Positions 1 through 6,854 of a stretch of DNA of 9,068 nucleotides are shown in pieces. The notes under the pieces were generated by a model that did not search any database, was not told the origin of the DNA, and saw only the letters and a program-made list of their open reading frames with translations. The position numbers were made by a program, and so were the translations under genes. The stretch's first letter is position 1, and each line of letters begins with the position of its first letter. The stretch lies in the NCBI GenBank assembly GCA_018057635.1, contig JAGPDJ010000065.1, positions 1 to 9,068 of the forward strand, written 5' to 3'. The DNA is from Ferruginibacter sp. Its GTDB lineage: Bacteria; Bacteroidota; Bacteroidia; Chitinophagales; Chitinophagaceae.

Positions 1-202
1 GATATGGAAACTGGTGAATGGCCCCAATAGCGAACCCAAACTGAACTATATTCCATATTCCACTTTTGGAAATTATGAAGACGTAATGAGAAGGGTGCCT
101 GATATAACTAAACTATGCAGCACTTTTGATTTTAAGCCGGAATGGGACCTTGATAAAGGATTAAGTGTAACCATTGACTGGCAAAAACAATTTCTGCTCT
201 GA
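1..202 (+). CDS. NAD-dependent epimerase/dehydratase (extended SDR), C-terminal fragment
   Basis: Only the last 66 residues are present; the frame is open to the left edge, so the gene begins outside the window. The visible tail contains YIPYSTFGNYEDVMRRVPDI followed by a short helix, then FKPEWDLDKGL and a final TIDWQKQ. This order (acidic-Tyr-x-x-Val, Arg-Arg-x-x-Asp, an aromatic/Phe-x-Pro, a Leu-x-x-Gly-Leu, a terminal Trp) is the C-terminal signature of extended short-chain dehydrogenases acting on nucleotide sugars, such as UDP-glucose 4-epimerases, dTDP-glucose dehydratases and UDP-glucuronate decarboxylases. The Rossmann fold and the YxxxK catalytic site are off the window, so the substrate cannot be assigned. 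A GTG at position 14 is an internal codon, not the start. The stop lies 19 bp before the next gene, consistent with co-transcription in a glycan operon. Confidence 0.8.
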   Translation, partial: IWKLVNGPNSEPKLNYIPYSTFGNYEDVMRRVPDITKLCSTFDFKPEWDLDKGLSVTIDWQKQFLL

Positions 203-221
203 TAAAAAAGCCTTAGTAAAA

Positions 222-1556
222 ATGCAATCAAAAAAATGGGGTATCGTTGGCGGTGGAATCATGGGTATGACCCTTGCCCACAGGCTGGCACAACAAGGCC
301 ATCAGGTAACCATTTTTGAAGCTGCGCCGGAGATTGGCGGGTTGGTTAGTTCCTGGAAAATGCCCACCGGATCTGAAAAGAACAAGCAAGAAATTGAATG
401 GGATAAATTTTATCATGTGATACTTTTATCAGATTTCAGAACCAGGAGTATTTTAAAAGATATAGGGCTGGAAGACAAGATTGAATGGGTAGAAACGAAA
501 ACAGGATTTTATATTAATGGTAAACTGTATTCAATGTCTGATACCATTGAGTTCCTGAAATTCCCCACACTCAATTTATTTGATAAGTTCCGGCTCGGGC
601 TTACAATCATTGTTGCTTCCAGGATAAAGAACTGGAAACGACTTGAAAAAATTCCGGTAACTACCTGGCTTAAACGTTGGTCGGGATCAAATACCTATAA
701 TAAGATCTGGTTGCCCCTGTTACGTGCCAAACTTGGAGAAAGTTATACAAAAACCTCTGCTGTTTTTATCTGGGCTACTATACAACGATTGTATGGAGCC
801 AGGCGCAGCGGACTTAAAAAAGAAATGTTCGGATTTGTTCCGGGCGGTTATAAAGTTGTGATAGAAGCGTTTAAACGTACTTTATTGAACGAATCTGTTC
901 ATATAAGAACGAGTACTTCCGTTACAGAAGTAAAGACAGGTGCAGATAATAAACCACTCATCAAGCTTACCGATGATAGCGTAGAATCCTTCGACGAAGT
1001 GATTGTTACGTTGCCTTCCCCCATTGCCACAAGGCTCTGCACCGGTCTTTCACCACTGGAAAAACAACAGCTAAATAATATTGAATACCTCGGAGTTATC
1101 TGTGTTGCTGTTCTGATGGATAAACCGATCAGTGAGTTTTATATCACCAACATCACAGATGCAAGATTTCCTTTTACAGGAATAATTGAAATGACAGCAT
1201 TGGTAAACAAAGCATACCTGGATGGACATACCCTGATTTACCTGCCAAAATATGTAAGCACTGATGATCCGCTATTTAAACAATCTGACGAGGAGATCAG
1301 GGATTACTTTATTAGTAACTTTAAAAACATGTATCCGCTGATTACTGATGATAATATAAAATTTGCCGGTGTTGCCAGGGCAAATCATGTGATTACAGTA
1401 GCTAAATTAAATTACTCAGAAACTTTACCGGGTGTTCAAACATCAGTTCCCAATGTATATATTGTGAATACATCACACATTATAGACGGCACCCTGAATG
1501 TAAATGAAACAGTACGGGTTGCAGAAACAAAACTGGAAGAAATATTGAAGCAATGA
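222..1556 (+). CDS. FAD-dependent oxidoreductase, protoporphyrinogen oxidase/amine oxidase-like
   Basis: This is a 444-residue flavoprotein. The N-terminus (residues 6-41) is a dinucleotide-binding Rossmann motif: GGGIMG at 10-15, an acidic Glu33 at the end of strand 2, then PEIGGL. The C-terminus (about 411-436) has the second FAD-contact motif with PNVYIVNTSHIIDG and a following helix. Between them lies the WDKFYH segment (60-65) and a substrate-domain-like stretch with GFVPGGY (204-210). The layout matches the COG1232-type family of HemY-like and UDP-galactopyranose-mutase-like proteins, members of which occur in polysaccharide clusters with unproven reactions. A heme role is unlikely here because all neighbours are glycan genes; oxidation or isomerisation of a sugar or lipid carrier is inference. 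ATG 222 was chosen over an upstream in-frame TTG at 174, because the extra 16 residues overlap the previous gene and precede the Rossmann strand without matching it. The stop overlaps the next start as ATGA, indicating translational coupling. No signal peptide is visible, so it is probably cytoplasmic. Confidence 0.8.
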   Translation: MQSKKWGIVGGGIMGMTLAHRLAQQGHQVTIFEAAPEIGGLVSSWKMPTGSEKNKQEIEWDKFYHVILLSDFRTRSILKDIGLEDKIEWVETKTGFYINGKLYSMSDTIEFLKFPTLNLFDKFRLGLTIIVASRIKNWKRLEKIPVTTWLKRWSGSNTYNKIWLPLLRAKLGESYTKTSAVFIWATIQRLYGARRSGLKKEMFGFVPGGYKVVIEAFKRTLLNESVHIRTSTSVTEVKTGADNKPLIKLTDDSVESFDEVIVTLPSPIATRLCTGLSPLEKQQLNNIEYLGVICVAVLMDKPISEFYITNITDARFPFTGIIEMTALVNKAYLDGHTLIYLPKYVSTDDPLFKQSDEEIRDYFISNFKNMYPLITDDNIKFAGVARANHVITVAKLNYSETLPGVQTSVPNVYIVNTSHIIDGTLNVNETVRVAETKLEEILKQ

Positions 1557-2515
1557 AAAAGAAAAGACTAATGGCAAGTATTTCCCTTGATCTGGATGAT
1601 CAATGGTCGTACATGAAAGTTCATGGTGATGAGGGTTGGGATAAATTCCCTTCATACCTTGATGTGGTATTGCCCATAACACTGGATGTACTGGATAAGC
1701 TTGATATCAAGATCACTTTTTTTATTGTAGGCCAGGATGCCGCTATTGAAAAGAACCATGCTGTTTTAAAAACCATTGTTGACCGTGGCCATGAAGTTGC
1801 CAATCATTCTTTTCACCATGAATCATGGCTTAAAACTTATTCCAAAGAAAAGATAGAAGCTGAGATCATACACGCTGAGGAAGCAATACTAAAAGCAACG
1901 GGTAAACGAACTAATATGTTCCGGGGCCCGGGGTTCAGCTGGAGCAACGACCTGCTGGAAGTACTGGAAAAACGAAATTATATTTTTGATGCATCGCTGC
2001 TGCCAACATATATTTCGCCGCTTATGCGTAAATATTATTTCTGGAAATCAAATCTTTCTAAAGAAGAAAAAGAAAGCAGGAAGGAGTTGTTTGGCTCATT
2101 TAAAGAAAGTTTTTATCCGTTGAAACCATATACCTGGCGGTTTAAAAATAAAAAGACCTTGTTGGAAATTCCGGTTACTACCATGCCGGTTTTTAAAATT
2201 CCGTTTCACCAGAGTTATTTGTTATTCATCAGTAATATATCAACCGGGCTGATGAAATTTTATTTACGATTCGCCATCATGATGTGTAAAGTAACACGAA
2301 CACAACCCAGTTATTTGTTACACCCGCTCGACCTGATAGGAAAGGATGTTGTTCCGGAACTTGCCTTTTTCCCGGGTATGAATGTACTCAGCCCAAGAAA
2401 GTTGCAAATATTTGAAACAACCATGACCATATTGAAAAATAATTTTGAGTTATTACCGATGGGAGAATTTGCAGCCAGGGTTAAACCGGTAAAAACCATT
2501 TCACTGGAATCGTAA
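1553..2515 (+). CDS. Polysaccharide deacetylase family protein (CE4/NodB-like)
   Basis: This 320-residue protein has the metal-dependent carbohydrate esterase 4 arrangement. Motif 1 is SLDLDD (11-16), supplying the catalytic and metal-binding aspartates. KITFFIVG (53-60) is the conserved following strand. HEVANHSFHH (80-89) contains the H-S-x-x-H metal ligands H85 and H89. RGPGFSW (124-130) is motif 3. A late LLHPLD (255-260) fits the C-terminal histidine motif. The family removes N- or O-acetyl groups from polymers or lipid-linked sugars. The protein is longer than a minimal NodB domain: about 155-250 holds a basic, aromatic insertion with a moderately hydrophobic stretch near 222-247 that might contact membrane. 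There is no N-terminal signal peptide, so it may work on a cytoplasmic or membrane-leaflet intermediate. The start overlaps the preceding stop by 4 bp. A UDP-GlcNAc 2-epimerase follows, so an N-acetylated hexosamine substrate is plausible but inferred. Confidence 0.87.
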   Translation: MKKKRLMASISLDLDDQWSYMKVHGDEGWDKFPSYLDVVLPITLDVLDKLDIKITFFIVGQDAAIEKNHAVLKTIVDRGHEVANHSFHHESWLKTYSKEKIEAEIIHAEEAILKATGKRTNMFRGPGFSWSNDLLEVLEKRNYIFDASLLPTYISPLMRKYYFWKSNLSKEEKESRKELFGSFKESFYPLKPYTWRFKNKKTLLEIPVTTMPVFKIPFHQSYLLFISNISTGLMKFYLRFAIMMCKVTRTQPSYLLHPLDLIGKDVVPELAFFPGMNVLSPRKLQIFETTMTILKNNFELLPMGEFAARVKPVKTISLES

Positions 2516-2519
2516 TTTA

Positions 2520-2526
2520 AAAAGGA
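2520..2526 (+). promoter_or_regulatory. Ribosome binding site for the UDP-GlcNAc 2-epimerase gene
   Basis: The purine run AAAAGGA ends 7 bases before ATG 2534. It is the clearest Shine-Dalgarno-like sequence in the window; most other genes here have weak or no SD, as is common in Bacteroidota. It supports ATG 2534 as the start. Confidence 0.5.
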
Positions 2527-2533
2527 ATAAAAA

Positions 2534-3586
2534 ATGAAAATATTCTCCATAGTTGGCGCACGGCCCCAGTTCATTAAACTGGCACCTTTGTCGGCAATGC
2601 TGGCCGGCCTTCATGAAGAATATATTGTACACACCGGCCAGCATTATGACTATGCCATGTCTGAAAAGATATTTCTCGATCTTGGCATCCGGAAGCCCGA
2701 TATACACCTGAATACGGGTTCCGGAACACAGGCATTTCAGACAGGAGAAATGCTGGTTAAGCTGGAAGCAGCCATGCTGGAAAAGAAACCGGATATCATC
2801 ATTGTTTTTGGGGATACCAATTCTACACTGGCGGCAGTTATAGCAGGTTCAAAACTAAACATTCCTATTATACATATAGAAGCCGGGCTCAGAAGTTATA
2901 ACAGGTCTATGCCGGAAGAGATAAACCGGATTGTGGCTGATCATGTATCGCAATATCTGTTTGTGCCAACTCAAAATGCTGCAGATATATTAAAAAATGA
3001 AGGTTTGGAAAAAAATACCTATTTTACGGGCGATATCATGGTTGATACGATGAAGAATAATATCAAAATCGCACTTCAGCATTCAACCGCTATCCAGGAC
3101 CTATCGCTTCAAAACCAGCAGTATAACCTACTTACACTACACCGAAATTATAATGTTGATAATTCGGACATTCTTGAGCATATTTTAAATGAACTTGGTG
3201 ATCTGGAAGAAAAGATTATTTTTCCAGTACATCCGAGAACACGGAAAATGCTGGATTCGTCTTACAAGATTCCGGAGAATATACAGTTGACCGAGCCCCT
3301 GGGTTACCTTGATTTTATAACCCTGGAGCATGCTTCTAATAGAATCATAACTGATTCAGGAGGAATACAAAAGGAAGCATATATTCTTCGTAAGCCATGT
3401 GTTACTTTACGAACAGAAACAGAATGGATTGAAACTGTAAATGAAAAATGGAATTGCCTTATTAATCCGACAGATAAACTGATTGCCTCTACAATTGCAG
3501 GATTTAAAGTACCCGAAAACCAAAAAGAAATTTTTGGAAATGATGTTGCACAGAAAATGGTGAATATAATTAACACGATTCATTAG
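2534..3586 (+). CDS. wecB: UDP-N-acetylglucosamine 2-epimerase (non-hydrolysing)
   Basis: A 350-residue GT-B-fold epimerase that interconverts UDP-GlcNAc and UDP-ManNAc in the cytoplasm; E. coli WecB is slightly longer. Diagnostic segments run in order: IVGARPQFIKLAPL (6-19), HTGQHYD (33-39), FGDTNSTLA (92-100), HIEAGLRS (114-121), MPEEINR (126-132), FTGDIMVDT (164-172), LTLHRNYNVDN (200-210), FPVHPRT (230-236), and ITDSGGIQKEA (272-282) followed by TLRTETEWIET. Asp94, Glu116, the Glu128/129 pair and His203 line up with residues known to matter in WecB (Asp95, Glu117, Glu131, His213 from memory of that family). It supplies ManNAc units, or a precursor for ManNAcA if a WecC-type dehydrogenase lies elsewhere; none is in the window. 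The hydrolysing type (NeuC) is less likely because all non-hydrolysing motifs and nucleotide-sugar operon neighbours are present. The gene starts 18 bp after the deacetylase stop. Confidence 0.93.
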   Translation: MKIFSIVGARPQFIKLAPLSAMLAGLHEEYIVHTGQHYDYAMSEKIFLDLGIRKPDIHLNTGSGTQAFQTGEMLVKLEAAMLEKKPDIIIVFGDTNSTLAAVIAGSKLNIPIIHIEAGLRSYNRSMPEEINRIVADHVSQYLFVPTQNAADILKNEGLEKNTYFTGDIMVDTMKNNIKIALQHSTAIQDLSLQNQQYNLLTLHRNYNVDNSDILEHILNELGDLEEKIIFPVHPRTRKMLDSSYKIPENIQLTEPLGYLDFITLEHASNRIITDSGGIQKEAYILRKPCVTLRTETEWIETVNEKWNCLINPTDKLIASTIAGFKVPENQKEIFGNDVAQKMVNIINTIH

Positions 3587-3644
3587 ATTCACCAGGCATT
3601 GTTTCCGGACGTATTTTATTTTTTAAGCAATAAAAAACACGGCA

Positions 3645-4289
3645 ATGCATTTAACAATTCCAGATCAGGGGTTACTAAGCAAAACAGGAGAAGTGGATTA
3701 TTTTGACTGGAACTATAAGTTCCCGATAAAGTACATTCAGCGGTACAGGTTTAAAAAGATCATAAAATTGATGGGAAATAAAAAGTACCATACAATATTG
3801 GAAGTAGGAACCGGCAGTGGTATTTTTTTACCGGAATTGTCAAAACATTGTGATGAAATATATGCCATTGATGTGCATTCGAAATTTGATCACATCCATA
3901 ATGTATGCAGGAATTACAATGTTACTAATTACAACCTGAGTACACAAAGTATTGAAAGTACAAATTTCAGTGATGAATCTTTTAGTGCTGTGGTTGCAGT
4001 AAGTGTGCTGGAGTTTGTTCCGGATATACATAAAGCAGTAAATGAAATTAAAAGATTGCTGGAAAAAGGAGGCGAGTTCATTACAATTTGCCCGATGGAG
4101 AGCAGGATACTTGATTTCTTTTTGTCATTATATACTACCAAAAAACCCGAAGAGGAATTTGGTAATGCCAGGAGAAAAGTAACAAAAATATTAGAAGAGA
4201 ATTTTGAAGTTGTAAAAAAAGGATTCATGATACCGGTGATAGGAAAGTTGTTCCCGGTATATACACATTACAAATTAAAAAAGCCCTGA
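3645..4289 (+). CDS. Class I SAM-dependent methyltransferase
   Basis: A 214-residue protein with a Methyltransf_11-type core. Motif I is ILEVGTGSGIF (51-61), the glycine-rich SAM loop. YAIDV (73-77) ends strand 2 with the acidic residue expected to hold the SAM ribose. FSAVVAVSVLEFVPD (113-127) is the motif II/post-II region, and LLEKGGEFITICP (138-150) the motif III strand. About 45 residues precede the core and carry aromatic and basic residues (DYFDWNYKFPIKYIQRYRFK). Such proteins methylate sugars, lipids or small molecules; the substrate is not readable. Its place between a UDP-GlcNAc 2-epimerase and a DPM1-like glycosyltransferase suggests a sugar or glycolipid target by inference. A 58-bp gap separates it from the upstream gene, while only 4 bp separate it from the downstream glycosyltransferase. 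No membrane helix or signal peptide is evident. Confidence 0.85.
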   Translation: MHLTIPDQGLLSKTGEVDYFDWNYKFPIKYIQRYRFKKIIKLMGNKKYHTILEVGTGSGIFLPELSKHCDEIYAIDVHSKFDHIHNVCRNYNVTNYNLSTQSIESTNFSDESFSAVVAVSVLEFVPDIHKAVNEIKRLLEKGGEFITICPMESRILDFFLSLYTTKKPEEEFGNARRKVTKILEENFEVVKKGFMIPVIGKLFPVYTHYKLKKP

Positions 4290-4293
4290 AGGC

Positions 4294-5349
4294 ATGCTTA
4301 ACCCGAAACCATTCATTAGCATTGTAGCGCCCTGTTACAATGAAGAAGCTATTTTAGAAGTTAATATCAATACAATAGCATCTTACCTCCAGGGGAAGAA
4401 TGCTAAATATGACTGGGAAATTCTGATTGTAAATGATGGCAGTAAAGATAAAACCGGGGAAATAGCTGATGGGCTGGCAAAACAATCGGGTAATATCCGC
4501 GTAATACATCATCCTGCAAACCTGAACCTGGGAAATGCAATGCAGACAGGATTCCGTAATTCGCAGGGAGATATTATTGTTGTAATGGATATTGATCTAA
4601 GTTATTCAGAAGCTTATATAGAACAGATGGTTGACAAGCTGGTTGAAACCAGTGCCGATATTGTTATTGCTTCACCTTATATGAAAGGAGGGAAAGTAAC
4701 TGCAGTTCCTTTTCAAAGGCGCATCATGAGTAAATGGGTGAACAGGTTCATGAGCTTCGCTGCACAGGATAAATATTACACTTTTACCGGAATGGTAAGG
4801 GCTTATCGTAAATCATTCATTCAAACACTCAACCTCAAAACAAGAGATTATGAGATCATGCCTGAAATTATATATAAGGCAATGATCTTAAGGGCTAAAA
4901 TTGTTGAAATACCTGCTCATCTTGACTGGACAGAACAGAACAAGTATTCCGGGCAAAGAACATCCAGTTTGCGGGTACTGCGTAGTTTCTTTTCCGGACT
5001 CATGTCAGGGTTTATTTTCAGGCCATATATTTTTTTTATGGGTATCGGTACCATACTCATGTTGCTATCATTATATGAACTGATCTGGCTATTATATGAC
5101 ACATTGAAATACCTGTCTGAATTACATTCCATTTCATCTCCAAACAGTAATTTCTCTTACAGCCTTGCTACACAATTTGGAAAAAATCCTCAATCATTCC
5201 TGGTAGGTGGTATCACTTTTGTAATAGCCATTCAATTCCTGAGCCTGGGATTTGTTTCTCTTCAGAGCAAACGGTATTTCGAAGAACTTTTTCACCTGGG
5301 CTCTTCTCTTAAAAAACAAAAAACAGGCGAACAGGATATAATTCATTAA
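4294..5349 (+). CDS. Family 2 glycosyltransferase, dolichyl/polyprenyl-phosphate sugar synthase-like, membrane-anchored
   Basis: This 351-residue protein starts with a GT-A domain: SIVAPCYNEE (9-18), EILIVNDGSKDKT (42-54), HPANLNLGNAMQTGF (73-87), and the metal-binding DxD as MDIDLS (98-103). RAYRKSF (169-175), EIMPEI (187-192) and EIPAHLDW (205-212) are the C-terminal parts of the DPM1/GtrB-like fold. Two hydrophobic helices follow at about 245-268 and 303-324, placing the C-terminus at the inner membrane. The family transfers a sugar from a nucleotide donor to polyprenyl phosphate; the sugar is not predictable. It sits 4 bp after the methyltransferase and is followed by a GT-C-type membrane protein, the class of enzyme that uses polyprenyl-phosphate sugars, so the two may form a donor/user pair (inference). 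A processive polysaccharide synthase is unlikely because no QxxRW motif is seen. Confidence 0.88.
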   Translation: MLNPKPFISIVAPCYNEEAILEVNINTIASYLQGKNAKYDWEILIVNDGSKDKTGEIADGLAKQSGNIRVIHHPANLNLGNAMQTGFRNSQGDIIVVMDIDLSYSEAYIEQMVDKLVETSADIVIASPYMKGGKVTAVPFQRRIMSKWVNRFMSFAAQDKYYTFTGMVRAYRKSFIQTLNLKTRDYEIMPEIIYKAMILRAKIVEIPAHLDWTEQNKYSGQRTSSLRVLRSFFSGLMSGFIFRPYIFFMGIGTILMLLSLYELIWLLYDTLKYLSELHSISSPNSNFSYSLATQFGKNPQSFLVGGITFVIAIQFLSLGFVSLQSKRYFEELFHLGSSLKKQKTGEQDIIH

Positions 5350-5451
5350 GCAAACAACTGAGTATAAATTTTTATAAGAATAAAGCTTCAGTGATTATAA
5401 AAGATACATCTTCACCAGGTAAGCAATTGAAATTTTTAAATTATTTAAGCC
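5350..5451 (+). other. AT-rich spacer before the GT-C gene, no gene seen
   Basis: This 102-bp gap is the largest between genes of the + strand cluster. It holds A/T tracts and short imperfect palindromes such as TATAAATTTTTATA, but no convincing terminator stem and no clear Bacteroidota -33/-7 promoter pair. An internal transcription start is possible but unproven. Confidence 0.3.
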
Positions 5452-6765
5452 ATGCCTTCCGGAATAAACAACATCAAACTGCCTAAGAATCCATGGTTGC
5501 TTTTTTTGCCCTTCCTTGTATTGTATATAATATTTGTACTGATATTTCCCACTACAGGACACCAGGGAGATGAAGAGCGATACCTGATGTTTGCCAATAA
5601 CCTGGTGAATGGATTTTATTCCCCACCTGCCCCAGATATAAATCTTACTAACGGTCCGGGTTGGCCTATAATTTTAATGCCTTTTATAGCATTGGGTTTG
5701 CCATTAATTACGATTACTATAGCAAATGCATTTTTTTATTACCTCTCGATAATTTTTTTATACAAAGCTTTAAAGGAAACCGTTTCTTATCAATTAACGC
5801 TTTTGTTCAGTATGCTTTGGGCCTGCTATTATGTTGCATTCCAGAATATGCCGTTCACGCATACAGAAACAATTACGTACCTGTTGGTTTCAGTACTGGT
5901 ATTTTCAATGGTAAAGGCATTTAAACCAGGTGCCGGAAAAGAATCCAATAAATATATTTTACTTGCCGGTTTCATGATTGGATATATTGTACTTACCAAA
6001 GTAGCTTTCGGCTTTGTGTTGATTTTTATGCTGGCAGGTACTCTAATTCTCTGGTTAACCAACCGGCGTTCCGTCAATTATAAAAAAGGATTATTTATCA
6101 TGCTGATTGGTCTGGCAACAGTATCTCCCTATATGATCTATATATACCAGCTAACCGGAAGGGTTTTATACTGGAGTACAACAGCAGGAAGCACATTATA
6201 CTGGAGCAGTACGCCTTATAAAGAAGAATATGGCGACTGGAAACTTGAATTAAAGCAAGGCCCTGTTGAAATGGGGAATTATAATATTCCCGGATCAGGC
6301 GATACACTGGTGGCACATCACCAGGAAGATTATAATGAGATATATAAATACAAAGGGGTAGAACAGGATGATGTTTGGAAACGGAAAGCGATAGAGAACA
6401 TAAAGAAACATCCGGGAAAATATTTGCAAAATTGTGTATACAATATTGGCAGGCTGGTATTTCATTACCCTTTTTCACAGGCAGTTCAGCGGCCAAAGGT
6501 TTTATTGGTTTTCCCGGCAAACGGTATCATACTTACCATGATGCTGTTTTGCATCATCCCTACTTTTAAAAACTGGAGAAAAGTGAGTTACCCGATAAGG
6601 TTCATGTTGTTTTTTACAATACTTTACCTGGGTGCAAGCACGCTGGTAACAGCTTACGTGAGAATGTTTACAATCATTGTTCCCATTTTATTATTCTGGT
6701 TTGCCTATATATTTAGTAAAACGGTTAAGGTTAACCTGGGTTTTTCAAAAACGGAAGAAGTATAG
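5452..6765 (+). CDS. Polytopic membrane glycosyltransferase, GT-C type (ArnT/PMT-like)
   Basis: A 437-residue integral membrane protein. A first helix (about 14-33) is followed by HQGDEERYLMFANNL (37-51); an acidic D-E pair in the first periplasmic loop is the hallmark of GT-C enzymes of the GT39/ArnT kind, which transfer sugars from polyprenyl-phosphate donors. Further hydrophobic segments lie near 71-106, 114-132, 139-155, 168-200, 212-232, 352-371, 383-402 and 404-421, giving about nine or ten helices. A long hydrophilic loop (about 233-348) contains the internal echo YWSTTAGSTLYWSSTPY and then a GDW, as in other members with a large late loop. ATG 5452 is the first possible start because an in-frame TAA ends at 5448. 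The preceding GT2 could make its lipid-linked donor. The acceptor could be lipid A, a polymer or a protein; nothing here decides. A Wzy-type polymerase or an oligosaccharide flippase is less likely because of the early acidic loop motif. Confidence 0.75.
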   Translation: MPSGINNIKLPKNPWLLFLPFLVLYIIFVLIFPTTGHQGDEERYLMFANNLVNGFYSPPAPDINLTNGPGWPIILMPFIALGLPLITITIANAFFYYLSIIFLYKALKETVSYQLTLLFSMLWACYYVAFQNMPFTHTETITYLLVSVLVFSMVKAFKPGAGKESNKYILLAGFMIGYIVLTKVAFGFVLIFMLAGTLILWLTNRRSVNYKKGLFIMLIGLATVSPYMIYIYQLTGRVLYWSTTAGSTLYWSSTPYKEEYGDWKLELKQGPVEMGNYNIPGSGDTLVAHHQEDYNEIYKYKGVEQDDVWKRKAIENIKKHPGKYLQNCVYNIGRLVFHYPFSQAVQRPKVLLVFPANGIILTMMLFCIIPTFKNWRKVSYPIRFMLFFTILYLGASTLVTAYVRMFTIIVPILLFWFAYIFSKTVKVNLGFSKTEEV

Positions 6766-6787
6766 CTTTACATCAAATTATACTTTT

Positions 6788-6827
6788 AAATGAATAAGCC
6801 ACTGAGAAATCAGTGGCTTATTCATTT
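6788..6827. terminator. Perfect 18-bp inverted repeat, probable bidirectional terminator
   Basis: The arm AAATGAATAAGCCACTGA (6788-6805) pairs without mismatch with 6810-6827 across a GAAA loop. It lies between two convergent genes, 22 bp after the + strand stop and 30 bp after the - strand stop. The outer part of each arm is A/T-rich, giving a U-rich 3' arm in either direction, although there is no long T run beyond the stem. The GAAA tetraloop is in the + strand reading; the other strand reads TTTC. Confidence 0.8.
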
Positions 6828-6854
6828 CTGTACTTATGTAAGTAAATGCCTGTT

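Noticed and set aside
174..221. Upstream TTG start extending the FAD oxidoreductase by 16 residues
   Set aside because: It overlaps the end of the epimerase gene, and the added residues do not resemble the family's N-terminus, which begins just before the Rossmann motif at ATG 222.
3587..3644. Possible promoter in the 58-bp gap before the methyltransferase gene
   Set aside because: A TTG and a TATTTTAT-like stretch are present, but AT-rich sequence gives such matches by chance and neither fits the Bacteroidota consensus well. A GCATTG/CAATGC pair is too short and far apart to be a terminator.
5350..5451. Terminator or small gene in the gap before the GT-C gene
   Set aside because: The palindromes are short and A/T-only, without a G/C stem, and no reading frame of useful length with a start is present.
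6098..6520. 140-codon open frame antisense to the GT-C gene
   Set aside because: The + strand frame has membrane helices and a family motif over the same bases; the antisense frame has no coherent domain.
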